NCBI RefSeq assembly: GCF_000711725.1
Contig: NZ_JONP01000003.1
Location: 240,276 to 304,275 of the forward strand
Direction of reading: 5' to 3'
DNA length: 64,000 nt
From: Roseomonas aerilata DSM 19363
GTDB lineage: Bacteria > Pseudomonadota > Alphaproteobacteria > Acetobacterales > Acetobacteraceae
This document shows, piece after piece, positions 41,930 to 50,518 of the stretch. The translations under genes and the position numbers were made by a program. The stretch's first letter is position 1, and each line of letters starts with the position of its first letter. Below the pieces are notes generated by a model. It ran no database searches. It saw only the letters and a list, made by a program, of their open reading frames with translations, and was not told the origin of the DNA.

Positions 41930-42047
41930 AGGCGCTCCCCGGCCGAGGGCAGTGATTCTGCCCTACGGAACCAGGACGCGCACGGACCGTTCCTTCTCCG
42001 GCCCGCCGCCCCGCGGCGGCACCTGCCCCTCCGGAGACGTAGAGCCC

Positions 42048-42578
42048 ATGAACCGTCGCGCCATCCCCCTCGCCCTCGCGGGGGCCGCCCTGCTGCCCGT
42101 TCTCGCCCATGCTCAGGGCAATTCCCCCCGCGCCGACGTGCCGCCCGAGAACCTGGCCGCTGCCCCGCCGGAGCGCCTCGCGCGGATGCTCTACGAGGCC
42201 GGCTCCTTCTCCCACGCAACCGCGCAGATCGGTGCCGAGAAGGCGACGAACCCCGAGGTGAAGCGCTTCGCCAATTTCGAGATCCAGGAGCAGGAGGGCG
42301 TCGCCCAGGCCATGAAGCTGGCGGGCCACGACTTCCCCATGGCGAGCTTCGGCAACGATCGCGGCAAGATGCTCGAGAGCCTGCGCGGCGCGAATGGCGC
42401 CGATTTCGAGCGCATGTTCCTCGAGGTGCAGGAGCGTGGCCACCAGGAGCTGCTGAGCCTGACCAGCGCCATCATGGCCGGCAACGCGCCCGCGCCGGAC
42501 AAGATCGCGGCGACGCTCTCGAACAACTCGATCAAGGAGCACCTGATCCTGATCGGGACGATGCAGGGACGCCGCTGA
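42048..42578 (+). CDS. Exported DUF4142 protein
   Basis: This is a 176-residue secreted protein with a signal peptide MNRRAIPLALAGAALLPVLA ending near AHAQG. The mature part is a helix bundle of the DUF4142 (ferritin-like) family with SHATAQIGAEKATNPEVKRF, FEIQEQEGVAQAMK and HLILIGTMQ. The function is unknown; members are often induced by stress and sit in the periplasm. It starts at 42048 and stands alone between mmcB and a convergent hldE. A GC-rich palindrome follows. Confidence 0.85.
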   Translation: MNRRAIPLALAGAALLPVLAHAQGNSPRADVPPENLAAAPPERLARMLYEAGSFSHATAQIGAEKATNPEVKRFANFEIQEQEGVAQAMKLAGHDFPMASFGNDRGKMLESLRGANGADFERMFLEVQERGHQELLSLTSAIMAGNAPAPDKIAATLSNNSIKEHLILIGTMQGRR

Positions 42579-42620
42579 ACAGGCGCTGAACGGAGCGGAG
42601 GCGGCGAGGAACCGGCAGGG

Positions 42621-42642
42621 CGGAGGGGGAGAGCCCTCTCCG
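42621..42642. repeat. Dispersed intergenic GC-rich repeat, copy 2
   Basis: See copy 1 at 26529-26549. The core CCCTCTCCG and the flanking purine-rich part are shared. It lies between the convergent DUF4142 and hldE genes. Confidence 0.45.
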
Positions 42643-42651
42643 CGGGGGCGA

Positions 42652-42671
42652 GGAAGCGGCAAGCCGCTTCC
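42652..42671. terminator. Possible bidirectional hairpin between DUF4142 and hldE
   Basis: GGAAGCGG-CAAG-CCGCTTCC is a perfect 8-bp stem with a 4-base loop between convergent genes. No T-tract follows on either side, so terminator function is uncertain. Confidence 0.35.
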
Positions 42672-42678
42672 CGCTGGA

Positions 42679-44124
42679 TCAGTCCGGCAGGCTCGCGACG
42701 AGGGCCTCGACCTCCGGCGGCAGCACCGCCAGGCGCACGATGCCGCCCCATGCCTGGACGACGGCGTTGCCCACCACTTCCTCGATCCGGTGGTCGGAGC
42801 CCTTGACCAGCACGTCCGGCCGGATGGCCTCGACCAGGGGAAGGAGGTCGTCCTCCTCGAAGGAGGTCACGAGGTCCACGCAGGGAAGGGAGGCAAGGGC
42901 CGCCGCCCGCACCGCCTCGGCCTGCACCGGACGCATCGGGCCCTTCAGGCGGCGCACGGCCTCGTCGCTCCGCACGCCCACCACCAGCCGGTCGCACCAG
43001 CGCCGCGCCTGCTCCAGCATGTGGCGGTGGCCGGGGTTGAGAAGGTCGAAGGAACCGTCCGCGAAACCGACGCGCCAGCCCTGGCGCCGCCAGCGCTCCG
43101 CCTGCTCGGCGGCGCGCAGGCGGGTGACGATCTTGCGCAGCGTGCCCCGCTCGGCGCCGAGGGATTCGAGGATGTCGGCATCCCGCGCCACTGCCGTGCC
43201 GACCTTCCCCACCACCAGCCCGGCCGCCATGTTCGACAGGCGCGCGGCGACAGGAAGCGGCAGCCCGGCCGCCATGCCCGCGGCCACCATGGCCGCCACC
43301 GTGTCCCCAGCGCCGGCGACGTCCGCCACCTCCATCGCCTCGGCGTGGAAATGATGCACCTGGTCGCCGTCCAGCAGGGTCATGCCCTCGCGGCCACGAG
43401 TCACGAGCACGGCGCCGATCGAGAAGCGCCCGCTGAGCGCGCGGGCGGCGGCGAGCAGCCCGGCCTCGCTCTCGATCTCCATGCCGGTGGCCGCGCGCAG
43501 TTCCGCGCGGTTCGGGGTGATCAGGTCGGCGCCGGCGTAGATGCTGTGGTCCGCCCCGTGCGGGTCGACCACCACGCGCCGCCCGGCCGCGCGGGCCGCG
43601 GCGATCAGGCGCTGCGGCACGTCCCCCGCCAGCACGCCCTTCCCGTAGTCCGAGAGGATGATGACCTTGGTGGCCGCGATCGTGTCCTGGGCGATCCGTA
43701 CCAGCCGGTCCGCGAGGCGCGGGTGGATGGCGCGCGCGACCTCGTGGTCGGCCCGCAGCAGGTGCTGCCCGGCGGCGATGAAGCGCGTCTTGGTCGTGGT
43801 GGCACGGCCGCCCTGGACCAGCAGCCAGGGCTCCACCCCCGGTTGCCCGCCGATCAGCCCCGTAAGATCCGAGCCCGCCTGGTCGTCCCCCACCACCGAG
43901 AGGAAGGCGACGGAAGCGCCGAAGGCGGTCAGGTTGCGCACGACGTTCCCGGCGCCGCCGGGCGTCGCCACCTCGCGTTCCACGCTCAGCACCGGCACGG
44001 GCGCCTCGGGCGAGATGCGGGTGACCGTGCCGTAGACCGTACGGTCGAGCATGGCGTCGCCGACGACGAGCACCGAGGCCCGGCGCAGGGCGCGCACGGC
44101 CTCCGACAGGTCGGCCGCGGCCAT
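42679..44124 (-). CDS. hldE: Bifunctional heptose kinase/adenylyltransferase HldE
   Basis: This 481-residue enzyme (E. coli HldE is 477) phosphorylates heptose 7-phosphate at C1 and then adenylates it, producing ADP-heptose for LPS. The N-terminal kinase (about 1-320) is ribokinase-like: GDAMLDRTVYG, GGAGNVVRNL, DPHGADHS and VADVAGAGDTVAA. The C-terminal nucleotidyltransferase (about 345-481) has GSFDLLNPGHRHML and ends VLVKGSDHRIEEVVG. The ATG at 44124 matches the family; an upstream Met at 44184 adds a Pro-rich extension without a ribosome site. It cooperates with HldD (35453-36436). Confidence 0.94.
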   Translation of the reverse strand: MAAADLSEAVRALRRASVLVVGDAMLDRTVYGTVTRISPEAPVPVLSVEREVATPGGAGNVVRNLTAFGASVAFLSVVGDDQAGSDLTGLIGGQPGVEPWLLVQGGRATTTKTRFIAAGQHLLRADHEVARAIHPRLADRLVRIAQDTIAATKVIILSDYGKGVLAGDVPQRLIAAARAAGRRVVVDPHGADHSIYAGADLITPNRAELRAATGMEIESEAGLLAAARALSGRFSIGAVLVTRGREGMTLLDGDQVHHFHAEAMEVADVAGAGDTVAAMVAAGMAAGLPLPVAARLSNMAAGLVVGKVGTAVARDADILESLGAERGTLRKIVTRLRAAEQAERWRRQGWRVGFADGSFDLLNPGHRHMLEQARRWCDRLVVGVRSDEAVRRLKGPMRPVQAEAVRAAALASLPCVDLVTSFEEDDLLPLVEAIRPDVLVKGSDHRIEEVVGNAVVQAWGGIVRLAVLPPEVEALVASLPD

Positions 44125-44279
44125 GATGGGACCTGGGTTGGGGCCCGGCGTGGGGGCTGGATTCTCTGGCGCGGGGCCGTTCATCGGCTTTGGCGTAGCC
44201 CGCCGCCGGGGCGGGTGGCAACCGGCCGTTGCGCCCGGTGACCCCGCGTTAACCCCTTTCGCGCAAAATCGTCGCTGCC

Positions 44280-45185
44280 ATGACCCCTGCTCCGCACCCG
44301 GCCCGGCAAGGGCCACCGCTGGCGGCGCTGCTATTCCGACCCGGCCCCGGGCTCGCGCCCGAGGCTCATCGGGTAGCCCGCGCACTGCTGGAGGACGCCG
44401 CCCGCAACCGCGGCGGCCGCGTCTCCTCGGCCGAGGACGGGGCCTGGCGGCTCGTCGCTGCCGCGCCGGCGCTCGACATGGCACATCGCGCCCTCACCGC
44501 CGTGCTGCACGGCCGGGACGCCGCCCTGCTGACCGAGACGGTCGCGGTGCCACTCACCGCCCAGGCGCCCGCCACGGGGCTGGAGGCCCTGCTTGGCGCC
44601 ATCCCGCTGGAGCGGCTGCTGGAGCGCCGGCCCATCCTCGGCTTCGGCGAGGGCGGGGCGCCCTGCCTGGTGGGGGAGCGGGTGCTGCCCTCTGCTACGG
44701 CAATCTCCACCGCGCTCGGGACGCGCTGGGCGGGTGCCCCGTGGCAGACCCATGCCTGGGGGCTGGTGGCCCGCCGCACGCTGGCGCTCCTGCCCGAATC
44801 CGAGGGCACGCTGCACCTCGACCTCCCGCCCGAGGCGATGCCCGCCGCTCCGCCGGGCGCGCTGCTTCCAATCCTGCCGCCCCGTGCCCTGGCCCGGCCG
44901 CCGGTGGGGCGCTTCGGCATCGACGGCCCGGGTGCCGCGGGCCTGGCCCTGATCGACCCCGCCCACCTACGCGGGGAGGTGCTGCACCTGCCCTTCGACC
45001 CCGCGCTGGTCGCGCTGCCCGACGGGTTCTGGGTGGCGCTCGACCCGGCGCGGGTGGTGCTGGAAGGCGTGGCGGAGGGGGCGGCGCTCTCCTGGGGCCT
45101 CGCGCGCGGCATCGGCCGCTTCGCCGGGCCCTGGCCAAACCGGCTGCTCGCCGCCCGGCGCCGCCGGGAGGCCGGAGCCGGATGA
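44280..45185 (+). CDS. Hypothetical protein, partner of the 45182 gene
   Basis: This 301-residue protein is not recognised. It has no signal peptide or membrane segment and is rich in Ala, Leu, Pro and Arg. Its C-terminus reads DGFWVALDPARVVLEGV and then SWGLARGIGRFAGPWPNRLL. This closely resembles the end of the next protein (WGWESGITLFQGRATDRHLR). Both resemble the last strand and helix of a degenerate EAL-type barrel, where A-x-x-x-G-[IV]-x-x-x-Q-G is usual. No catalytic EAL residues are visible. It overlaps the 45182 gene by 4 bases (ATGA) and is divergent from hldE. Confidence 0.65.
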   Translation: MTPAPHPARQGPPLAALLFRPGPGLAPEAHRVARALLEDAARNRGGRVSSAEDGAWRLVAAAPALDMAHRALTAVLHGRDAALLTETVAVPLTAQAPATGLEALLGAIPLERLLERRPILGFGEGGAPCLVGERVLPSATAISTALGTRWAGAPWQTHAWGLVARRTLALLPESEGTLHLDLPPEAMPAAPPGALLPILPPRALARPPVGRFGIDGPGAAGLALIDPAHLRGEVLHLPFDPALVALPDGFWVALDPARVVLEGVAEGAALSWGLARGIGRFAGPWPNRLLAARRRREAGAG

Positions 45186-46354
45186 CGCTCCAGCTCGCCG
45201 TAGGCGGCGCGCGGGTTTCCGCCCTGCCGGTGGACCCGCCGCCGCTGACCGGGCCCGACGGCGGCGCGGCGGACCTGGCCGCGATGACCCGCATCTGCCT
45301 TGCCTCCGGTGCCGTGCGGGACGTGCTCTGGCTGCGGCTCTCCCGCTTGCCGAAGGGCCTGGACCGCCCGCATCACCGCCGCCTGTTGCGCGAGGCGCTG
45401 GCCCTGCCGCAGCACGCCCGCCGAGCGCGCGTCTTCCACCTACCGAACGGCGACATGGCGGTCGCCACTGCGCCGCCGGACACGCTGCGCGCCGCCGTGC
45501 TACGCGTGCTCGATGGCGCCGTGGACGAGGCCGCGATCGCCGAGGTGGTCCGCGGCATGCGCCTGCCCGAGCAGTCCAGCGCCCTGCTGGCCGCCCTGGA
45601 GGAAAGCCTCGGCCTCGCCGTGGCCGCCGTGGCCGCCCCCCCGGAACTGCCGCCCCTGCTGGCCGAGGAACTGGCGGCGGTGCTGCCCGCCCTGGCCCGC
45701 GCGGATCCCGCGCCCTATCTCCGCCGCCAGCCCATCTGCCGGCTGGGCCCGGAGGGGGAATCGGGTATCGCGGCCGAATCCATCGCCCCTATGCCCGGTG
45801 CGCTGCGGGACCGGCTGCTGCCCGGGCGGGGGCTGGCGGAGGTGCCGGCGCTGGCGGCGCAGCTGCGGCTTCTGCTGGAAACCCGGATGCTCGCGGGCAT
45901 CGCGCGGCCCGAATGGCTGGCGGCACCGCGACCGCTGCACCTCTCGCTCTCTGTCGCGGCGCTGACTTCGGAAGCCTTCCTCGTGCTCGACGGGCGGCTG
46001 CCGCGCGCGGTGCGGCCGATGCTCACCCTGGCCGTCACGGCGGCCGAGGTGCTGGCCGACCCGGCAGGCTTCGCGCTCGGGCGGGATCTCGCGGTCAGCC
46101 GCGGCTATCCCCTCGCGCTGGAGGCGCCGTGCGGCGAGGCCCTGGCGCTGCTGAACCCTGCCCGGCTGGGTGCCAGCGTCGTGCGCCTGGCCTGGGACGA
46201 GGCGCTTCCCGCCAGCCCGCCGCCCCCCGCGGCGCTGGAGGGCGTTTCGGTGGTGCTCACCAGCGCGGACCGGGCGGCGGCCATTGCCTGGGGTTGGGAA
46301 AGCGGCATCACTCTTTTCCAGGGCCGCGCGACGGATCGCCACCTGCGCCGGTAA
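45182..46354 (+). CDS. Hypothetical protein with degenerate EAL-like C-terminus
   Basis: This 390-residue cytoplasmic protein of unknown function starts at an ATG overlapping the previous stop. Residues 190-390 show an alternating strand/helix pattern: RPLHLSLSVAALTSEAFLVLD, MLTLAVTAAEVLADPAGF, SRGYPLALEAP, LGASVVRLAWDEALPA, GVSVVLTSADR and WGWESGITLFQGRATDR. These fall in the order of EAL strands, but the signature Glu-Ala-Leu and metal ligands are absent. It may be a scaffold or nucleotide sensor rather than a phosphodiesterase. The neighbours are an ABC ATPase downstream (47 bases) and the paired hypothetical gene upstream. Confidence 0.65.
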   Translation: MTLQLAVGGARVSALPVDPPPLTGPDGGAADLAAMTRICLASGAVRDVLWLRLSRLPKGLDRPHHRRLLREALALPQHARRARVFHLPNGDMAVATAPPDTLRAAVLRVLDGAVDEAAIAEVVRGMRLPEQSSALLAALEESLGLAVAAVAAPPELPPLLAEELAAVLPALARADPAPYLRRQPICRLGPEGESGIAAESIAPMPGALRDRLLPGRGLAEVPALAAQLRLLLETRMLAGIARPEWLAAPRPLHLSLSVAALTSEAFLVLDGRLPRAVRPMLTLAVTAAEVLADPAGFALGRDLAVSRGYPLALEAPCGEALALLNPARLGASVVRLAWDEALPASPPPPAALEGVSVVLTSADRAAAIAWGWESGITLFQGRATDRHLRR

Positions 46355-46400
46355 TGGCCCCGCCCTGGCGGGGTGCCGCCGGGCAGCCTATCCCTTGCCC

Positions 46401-47156
46401 ATGCGCCCGGCCCCGGACCCCCATGCCCCCGCCATCGAGGTGGAGGAGCTGACCAAGCGCTACGGCGCCACCGTCGCGGTGGATGGCCTCTCCTTCACCC
46501 TGCCGCGCGGGGGCACGATGGGGCTGCTCGGCGGCAACGGCGCGGGCAAGAGCACGACCATCGCCATGCTCCTCGGCCTGCTGATCCCCTCCTCCGGCCG
46601 CGTGCGGCTGCTCGGGCACGACATGGCGCGGGACCGCTTTGCCGCGCTCGGCCGCGCGAATTTCTCCTCGCCCTACATCTCCCTGCCGCACCGGCTGAGC
46701 GTGGGGGAGAACCTGCGCGTCTACGCCCATCTCTACGACGTGCCGGACGCCGAGGGCCGGATCGCGGAACTCGCCGCGCAGCTCTCGCTTGCGGACCTCA
46801 TGGACCGACCGGCGGGCCAGCTCTCGGCCGGGCAGAAGACGCGGGTGGCGCTGGCCAAGTCCCTCATCAACCGCCCGGACCTCCTCCTGCTGGACGAGCC
46901 CACGGCGAGCCTCGACCCCGACACGGCGGACTGGGTGCGCTCCTGGCTGGAGCGGTACCGGGCGGAGAGCGGCTGCGCGATCCTCCTCGCCTCCCACAAC
47001 ATGGCGGAGGTGGAGCGGCTCTGCGACCGCGTGCTGATGCTCAAAACCGGGCGGCTGGTGGACAGCGGCTCGCCCACTGACCTCCTCGCGCGCTACGGGC
47101 GAAGCGACCTGGAGGAGGTCTTCCTCGACATCGCGCGCGACCGCCGGGCCGGGTAG
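46401..47156 (+). CDS. ABC transporter ATP-binding protein (ABC-2/export type), orphan
   Basis: This 251-residue ATPase has Walker A GGNGAGKSTT, the Q-loop near FSSPYIS, signature LSAGQKTRVALAKSL, Walker B LLLLDEPTASLD and the H-loop LLASHNMAEVERL. The GRLVDSGSPTDLLARYG C-terminus is common in ABC-2 exporters of drugs, polysaccharide or lipids. No permease gene is next to it: a GntR regulator follows after 5 bases. It may work with a distant permease. The start at 46401 is supported by homology onset; the frame is open to 46170. Confidence 0.85.
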   Translation: MRPAPDPHAPAIEVEELTKRYGATVAVDGLSFTLPRGGTMGLLGGNGAGKSTTIAMLLGLLIPSSGRVRLLGHDMARDRFAALGRANFSSPYISLPHRLSVGENLRVYAHLYDVPDAEGRIAELAAQLSLADLMDRPAGQLSAGQKTRVALAKSLINRPDLLLLDEPTASLDPDTADWVRSWLERYRAESGCAILLASHNMAEVERLCDRVLMLKTGRLVDSGSPTDLLARYGRSDLEEVFLDIARDRRAG

Positions 47157-47161
47157 GAGCG

Positions 47162-47812
47162 ATGACGACGCGCCCCAGCCGTTCCTCTGGCTCCGAGGCC
47201 TATGACCTGCTGCTGGCGGCCATCGACAGCGGCGCCCTGCCCGCCGGCACCCGCCTGCGGGAGGCGGAGCTGGCCGTGCGCTTCGGCATCAGCCGCACCC
47301 CCGTGCGCGAGGCGCTGAAGCGGCTGGAGGCGCAGGGCCTGGTGCTGCACGAGCCGCATCACGGCGCTGTGGTGGCCAGCCTCGGCTACGCGCAGATGAC
47401 CGAACTCTACCACATGCGGGAGGTGCTGGAGGGCACCGCCGCCAACCTCGCCGCCACTCATGCCACACCGACGGAGGTGGAGATCCTGCGGGAGATGGTG
47501 GAGCGCGACCGCGGGCTGCAGGAGGACCCCGGGCGCCTCGCCGGCACCAACCGGCTGTTCCACCAACAGGTTTATTTGGCGGCGCGGAACAGCTTCCTGA
47601 ACACCATCCTCGAGAACATGCGCCTCTCTCTCGCGCTCCTCGGCGGCACGACCCTGGCGGTGCCCCGGCGAGGCGCGGAATCGGTCGAGGAGCACGCGGC
47701 AATCGTGGCCGCGATCGAGGCGCGGGACGCCGAAGCGGCCGAGGCCGCGGCGCGCCGGCACATCCGCAACGCCTTCAAGGTGCGGATCGGTCTCTCCACC
47801 CGCCCAGGATAG
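47162..47812 (+). CDS. GntR-family regulator with FCD domain, upstream of tcuAB
   Basis: This is a 216-residue regulator with a winged-helix domain (LREAELAVRFGISRTPVREALKRLEA) and FCD domain (LFHQQVYLAARNSFLNTIL, EEHAAIVAAIEARD with the likely metal-binding His). It lies 5 bases after the ABC ATPase gene and 64 bases before tcuA, on the same strand. By position it is a candidate controller of tcuAB, analogous in role to the Salmonella LysR-type TcuR but from a different family. A TGTAT-N8-ATACA repeat precedes tcuA. Confidence 0.85.
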   Translation: MTTRPSRSSGSEAYDLLLAAIDSGALPAGTRLREAELAVRFGISRTPVREALKRLEAQGLVLHEPHHGAVVASLGYAQMTELYHMREVLEGTAANLAATHATPTEVEILREMVERDRGLQEDPGRLAGTNRLFHQQVYLAARNSFLNTILENMRLSLALLGGTTLAVPRRGAESVEEHAAIVAAIEARDAEAAEAAARRHIRNAFKVRIGLSTRPG

Positions 47813-47838
47813 AAGACTTGTAAGCCGCGCTCCCGAGT

Positions 47839-47856
47839 TGTATCCGCCGGTATACA
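47839..47856. promoter_or_regulatory. Possible GntR operator before tcuA
   Basis: TGTAT-CCGCCGGT-ATACA is an inverted repeat with 5-bp arms located 21 bases before the tcuA ATG. It also contains GTATAC. GntR/FCD proteins often bind such A/T-rich short palindromes, so it is a plausible but unproven site. Confidence 0.4.
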
Positions 47857-47876
47857 TTCTGGAGGACGGCCGGGAG

Positions 47877-49274
47877 ATGCCGGATTTCTCGCGGATCTGG
47901 GACGTTTTGGTGATAGGTGGCGGCAACGCCGCCCTCTGCGCCGCGGTCACCGCGCGCCAGGCCGGCTGCTCCGTGCTGCTGATCGAGTCCGCGCCCAAGC
48001 CGATGCGCGGCGGCAACAGCCGCCACACGCGCAACATGCGGACCATGCATCCCGAGCCGACGAAGGTGCTCACCGAGGCCTATCTCGAGGACGAGTACTG
48101 GGACGACCTGCTGCGCGTCACGGGCGGCCAGACTGACGAGAACCTGGCGCGGATGACCATCCGCCTGACGCATGACGCGCTGCCCTTCATGGAGGCCTGC
48201 GGCGTGCGCTTCCAGCCCTCGCTCTCGGGCACGCTGAGCCTTTCCCGCACCAACGCCTTCTTCCTCGGCGGCGGCAAGGCGTTGGTGAACGCCTATTTCG
48301 CGACCGCCGAGCGGCTGGGGATCGACATCCTCTACGACACCGAGGCCGTGGACCTGAAGCTGGACGACGGCTTCGTGCGCGAGGTGGTGATCGACCACCG
48401 CGGCTTCCCCGAGACGGTGCGCGCGAAGGTCGTCATCGCCTCCTCCGGCGGGTTCCAGGCGAACCACGAGTGGCTGAAGGTGGGTTGGGGCGAGGCTGCG
48501 AAGAACATCCTCGTGCGCGGCACGCCCTACGCCCAGGGGGTGGTGCTGCGGAACCTGCTCGACCAGGGCGTGGCGCAGGTCGGCGATGCCAGCCAGTGCC
48601 ACGCGGTGGCGATCGACGGCCGGGCGCCGCGCTTCGACGGCGGCATCGTCACGCGGCTGGACTGCGTGCCCTTCTCCGTCGTCGTGAACAAGCACGGCGA
48701 GCGCTTCTACGACGAGGGCGAGGATGTCTGGCCCAAGCGCTACGCCATCTGGGGACGGCTCGTCGCGCAGCAGCCAGACCAGGTGGGCTACTCGATCATC
48801 GACTCCAAGGCCGAGAAGCTGTTCATGCCGAGCGTCTTCCCCGCCATCAAGGCGGATACGGTGGGCGAGCTGGCGGTGAAGCTCGGGCTGGACCCGCAGG
48901 CCGTCGAGAAGACGGTTGCCGAGTTCAACGCGGCCTGCCGGCCCGGCGAGTTCAACTCCACCCGGCTGGACGGCTGCCGGACGGAGGGGCTGGACCCGCC
49001 GAAAACCCACTGGGCGCGGCCGATCACGGACCCGCCCTTCTTCGGCTATCCGCTGCGCTGCGGGATTACCTTCACCTATCTCGGCGTGAAGGTGGACGAG
49101 AACGCGCGCGTGCTCATGGACGACGGCCGCCCCAGCGCGAACCTGTTCGCCTCGGGCGAGATCATGGCTGGTTCCATCCTCGGCAAGGGCTATCTGGCCG
49201 GCTTTGGGATGGCGATCGGCACCGTCTTCGGACGGATCGCAGGCAGGGAGGCCGCGAGGAATGCGCGAAACTGA
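47877..49274 (+). CDS. tcuA: FAD-dependent tricarballylate dehydrogenase TcuA
   Basis: This 465-residue flavoprotein oxidises tricarballylate to cis-aconitate, which then enters the TCA cycle. The FAD-binding start is WDVLVIGGGNAALCAAVTA. It continues with GGNSRHTRNMR and FLGGGKALVNAYF, and ends with GEIMAGSILGKGYLAGFGMAIG, all as in TcuA. The ATG at 47877 is preferred; a TTG at 47838 would add 13 residues. It overlaps tcuB by 14 bases. GntR is upstream, and a class II aldolase downstream. Confidence 0.88.
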   Translation: MPDFSRIWDVLVIGGGNAALCAAVTARQAGCSVLLIESAPKPMRGGNSRHTRNMRTMHPEPTKVLTEAYLEDEYWDDLLRVTGGQTDENLARMTIRLTHDALPFMEACGVRFQPSLSGTLSLSRTNAFFLGGGKALVNAYFATAERLGIDILYDTEAVDLKLDDGFVREVVIDHRGFPETVRAKVVIASSGGFQANHEWLKVGWGEAAKNILVRGTPYAQGVVLRNLLDQGVAQVGDASQCHAVAIDGRAPRFDGGIVTRLDCVPFSVVVNKHGERFYDEGEDVWPKRYAIWGRLVAQQPDQVGYSIIDSKAEKLFMPSVFPAIKADTVGELAVKLGLDPQAVEKTVAEFNAACRPGEFNSTRLDGCRTEGLDPPKTHWARPITDPPFFGYPLRCGITFTYLGVKVDENARVLMDDGRPSANLFASGEIMAGSILGKGYLAGFGMAIGTVFGRIAGREAARNARN

Positions 49275-50409
49275 GGCCACCACCGAAGCCCGCCGCGCGA
49301 TGGAGGTGTGCAACGCCTGCCGCTACTGCGAGGGCTTCTGCGCCGTCTTCCCGGCGATGACGATGCGGCGGGAGTTCTCCACCGGGGATCTCAGCTACAT
49401 CGCCAATCTCTGCCACAACTGCCGCGGCTGCTACTACGCCTGTCAGTACGCGCCGCCGCACCCCTTCAACATCAACGTGCCGCAGGTGCTCGCCCAGGTG
49501 CGGGCGGAGACCTACGAGGAATATGCCTGGCCGGGGCCGCTGGCGGGTCTGTTCAAGCGCAACGGCACGGTGGTCTCGCTGGTGGCCGCGGGCGGCATCG
49601 CGCTGGTGCTGCTGCTGACCATGGCGCTGGTGGACCCGCGCGTCCTCTACCAGCCGCAGGTTGGGCCGGGCGCCTTCTACCGCGTCATTCCTTGGTGGCT
49701 GATGACGACGCTGGCGGGGGGAACCTTCATCTTCTCCATCGTCGCGCTCGTGATGGGCTTCCGCAACTTCTGGCGCGACACCGGCGGACGGGCCGATGAG
49801 TTGACGCGCGGCCGGCCACTCGCCGTCGCGCTGCACGACATCTTCACGCTGAAGAACCTCGGCGGCGGGGGAGGGGGCTGCAACGACCGGGACGAGGCCT
49901 TCTCGCAGTCCCGCCGGCGCTTCCACCACGCCATGTTCTACGGCTTCCTGCTCTGCTTCGCCTCCACCACCAGCGCCACCTTCTACGACCACTTCCTCGG
50001 GCACGTGGCGCCCTATCCCTTCCTCAGCCTGCCGGTGCAGCTCGGCTTCTGGGGCGGCATCGGCATGGTGGTCGGCACCGCTGGCCTGATCTGGGTGAAG
50101 ATCGTGTCCGATCCGGCACCGGCGGCGCGGAACCTGCTGGGCGCGGACTACGCGCTGCTCGTGCTGCTCTTCCTCTCGGCCGCCACCGGGCTGCTGCTGT
50201 TGGGGCTGCGGGAGACGGGGGCCATGGGGGTGCTGCTGGCCGTCCACCTCGGCGTCATCCTCGCCCTCTTCCTCGTCATCCCCTACTCGAAGATGGTGCA
50301 CGGGGTTTACCGCTCGGCGGCGCTGCTGCGCCACGCGCTGGAACGGCACCCGACGCCACCCCCGGCAGGGACTGGTCCCACCGACCGGGCACTCGGCTCG
50401 GCGGCCTGA
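49261..50409 (+). CDS. tcuB: Tricarballylate utilization 4Fe-4S protein TcuB
   Basis: This 382-residue membrane iron-sulfur protein accepts electrons from TcuA and passes them to the quinone pool. The N-terminal cytoplasmic part binds two 4Fe-4S clusters: CNACRYCEGFCAVFP and CHNCRGCYYACQYAPPHPFN. The rest has about six membrane helices with haem-like His (RRFHHAMFYGFLLCF). The transporter gene tcuC that completes the Salmonella operon is absent here; Bug-type receptors nearby (51923, 52990) may take its role. It overlaps tcuA by 14 bases. Confidence 0.88.
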   Translation: MRETEATTEARRAMEVCNACRYCEGFCAVFPAMTMRREFSTGDLSYIANLCHNCRGCYYACQYAPPHPFNINVPQVLAQVRAETYEEYAWPGPLAGLFKRNGTVVSLVAAGGIALVLLLTMALVDPRVLYQPQVGPGAFYRVIPWWLMTTLAGGTFIFSIVALVMGFRNFWRDTGGRADELTRGRPLAVALHDIFTLKNLGGGGGGCNDRDEAFSQSRRRFHHAMFYGFLLCFASTTSATFYDHFLGHVAPYPFLSLPVQLGFWGGIGMVVGTAGLIWVKIVSDPAPAARNLLGADYALLVLLFLSAATGLLLLGLRETGAMGVLLAVHLGVILALFLVIPYSKMVHGVYRSAALLRHALERHPTPPPAGTGPTDRALGSAA

Positions 50410-50518
50410 GCGGCCATCGCGGCTTCGGGAACTCCCCGTGGCCGCGAAAGCCCTGGCGGGACCGGGCGTGCGGGCGGATCATGCCGGCCACCGACGACAA
50501 GAACCGGGAGAGGACGCC

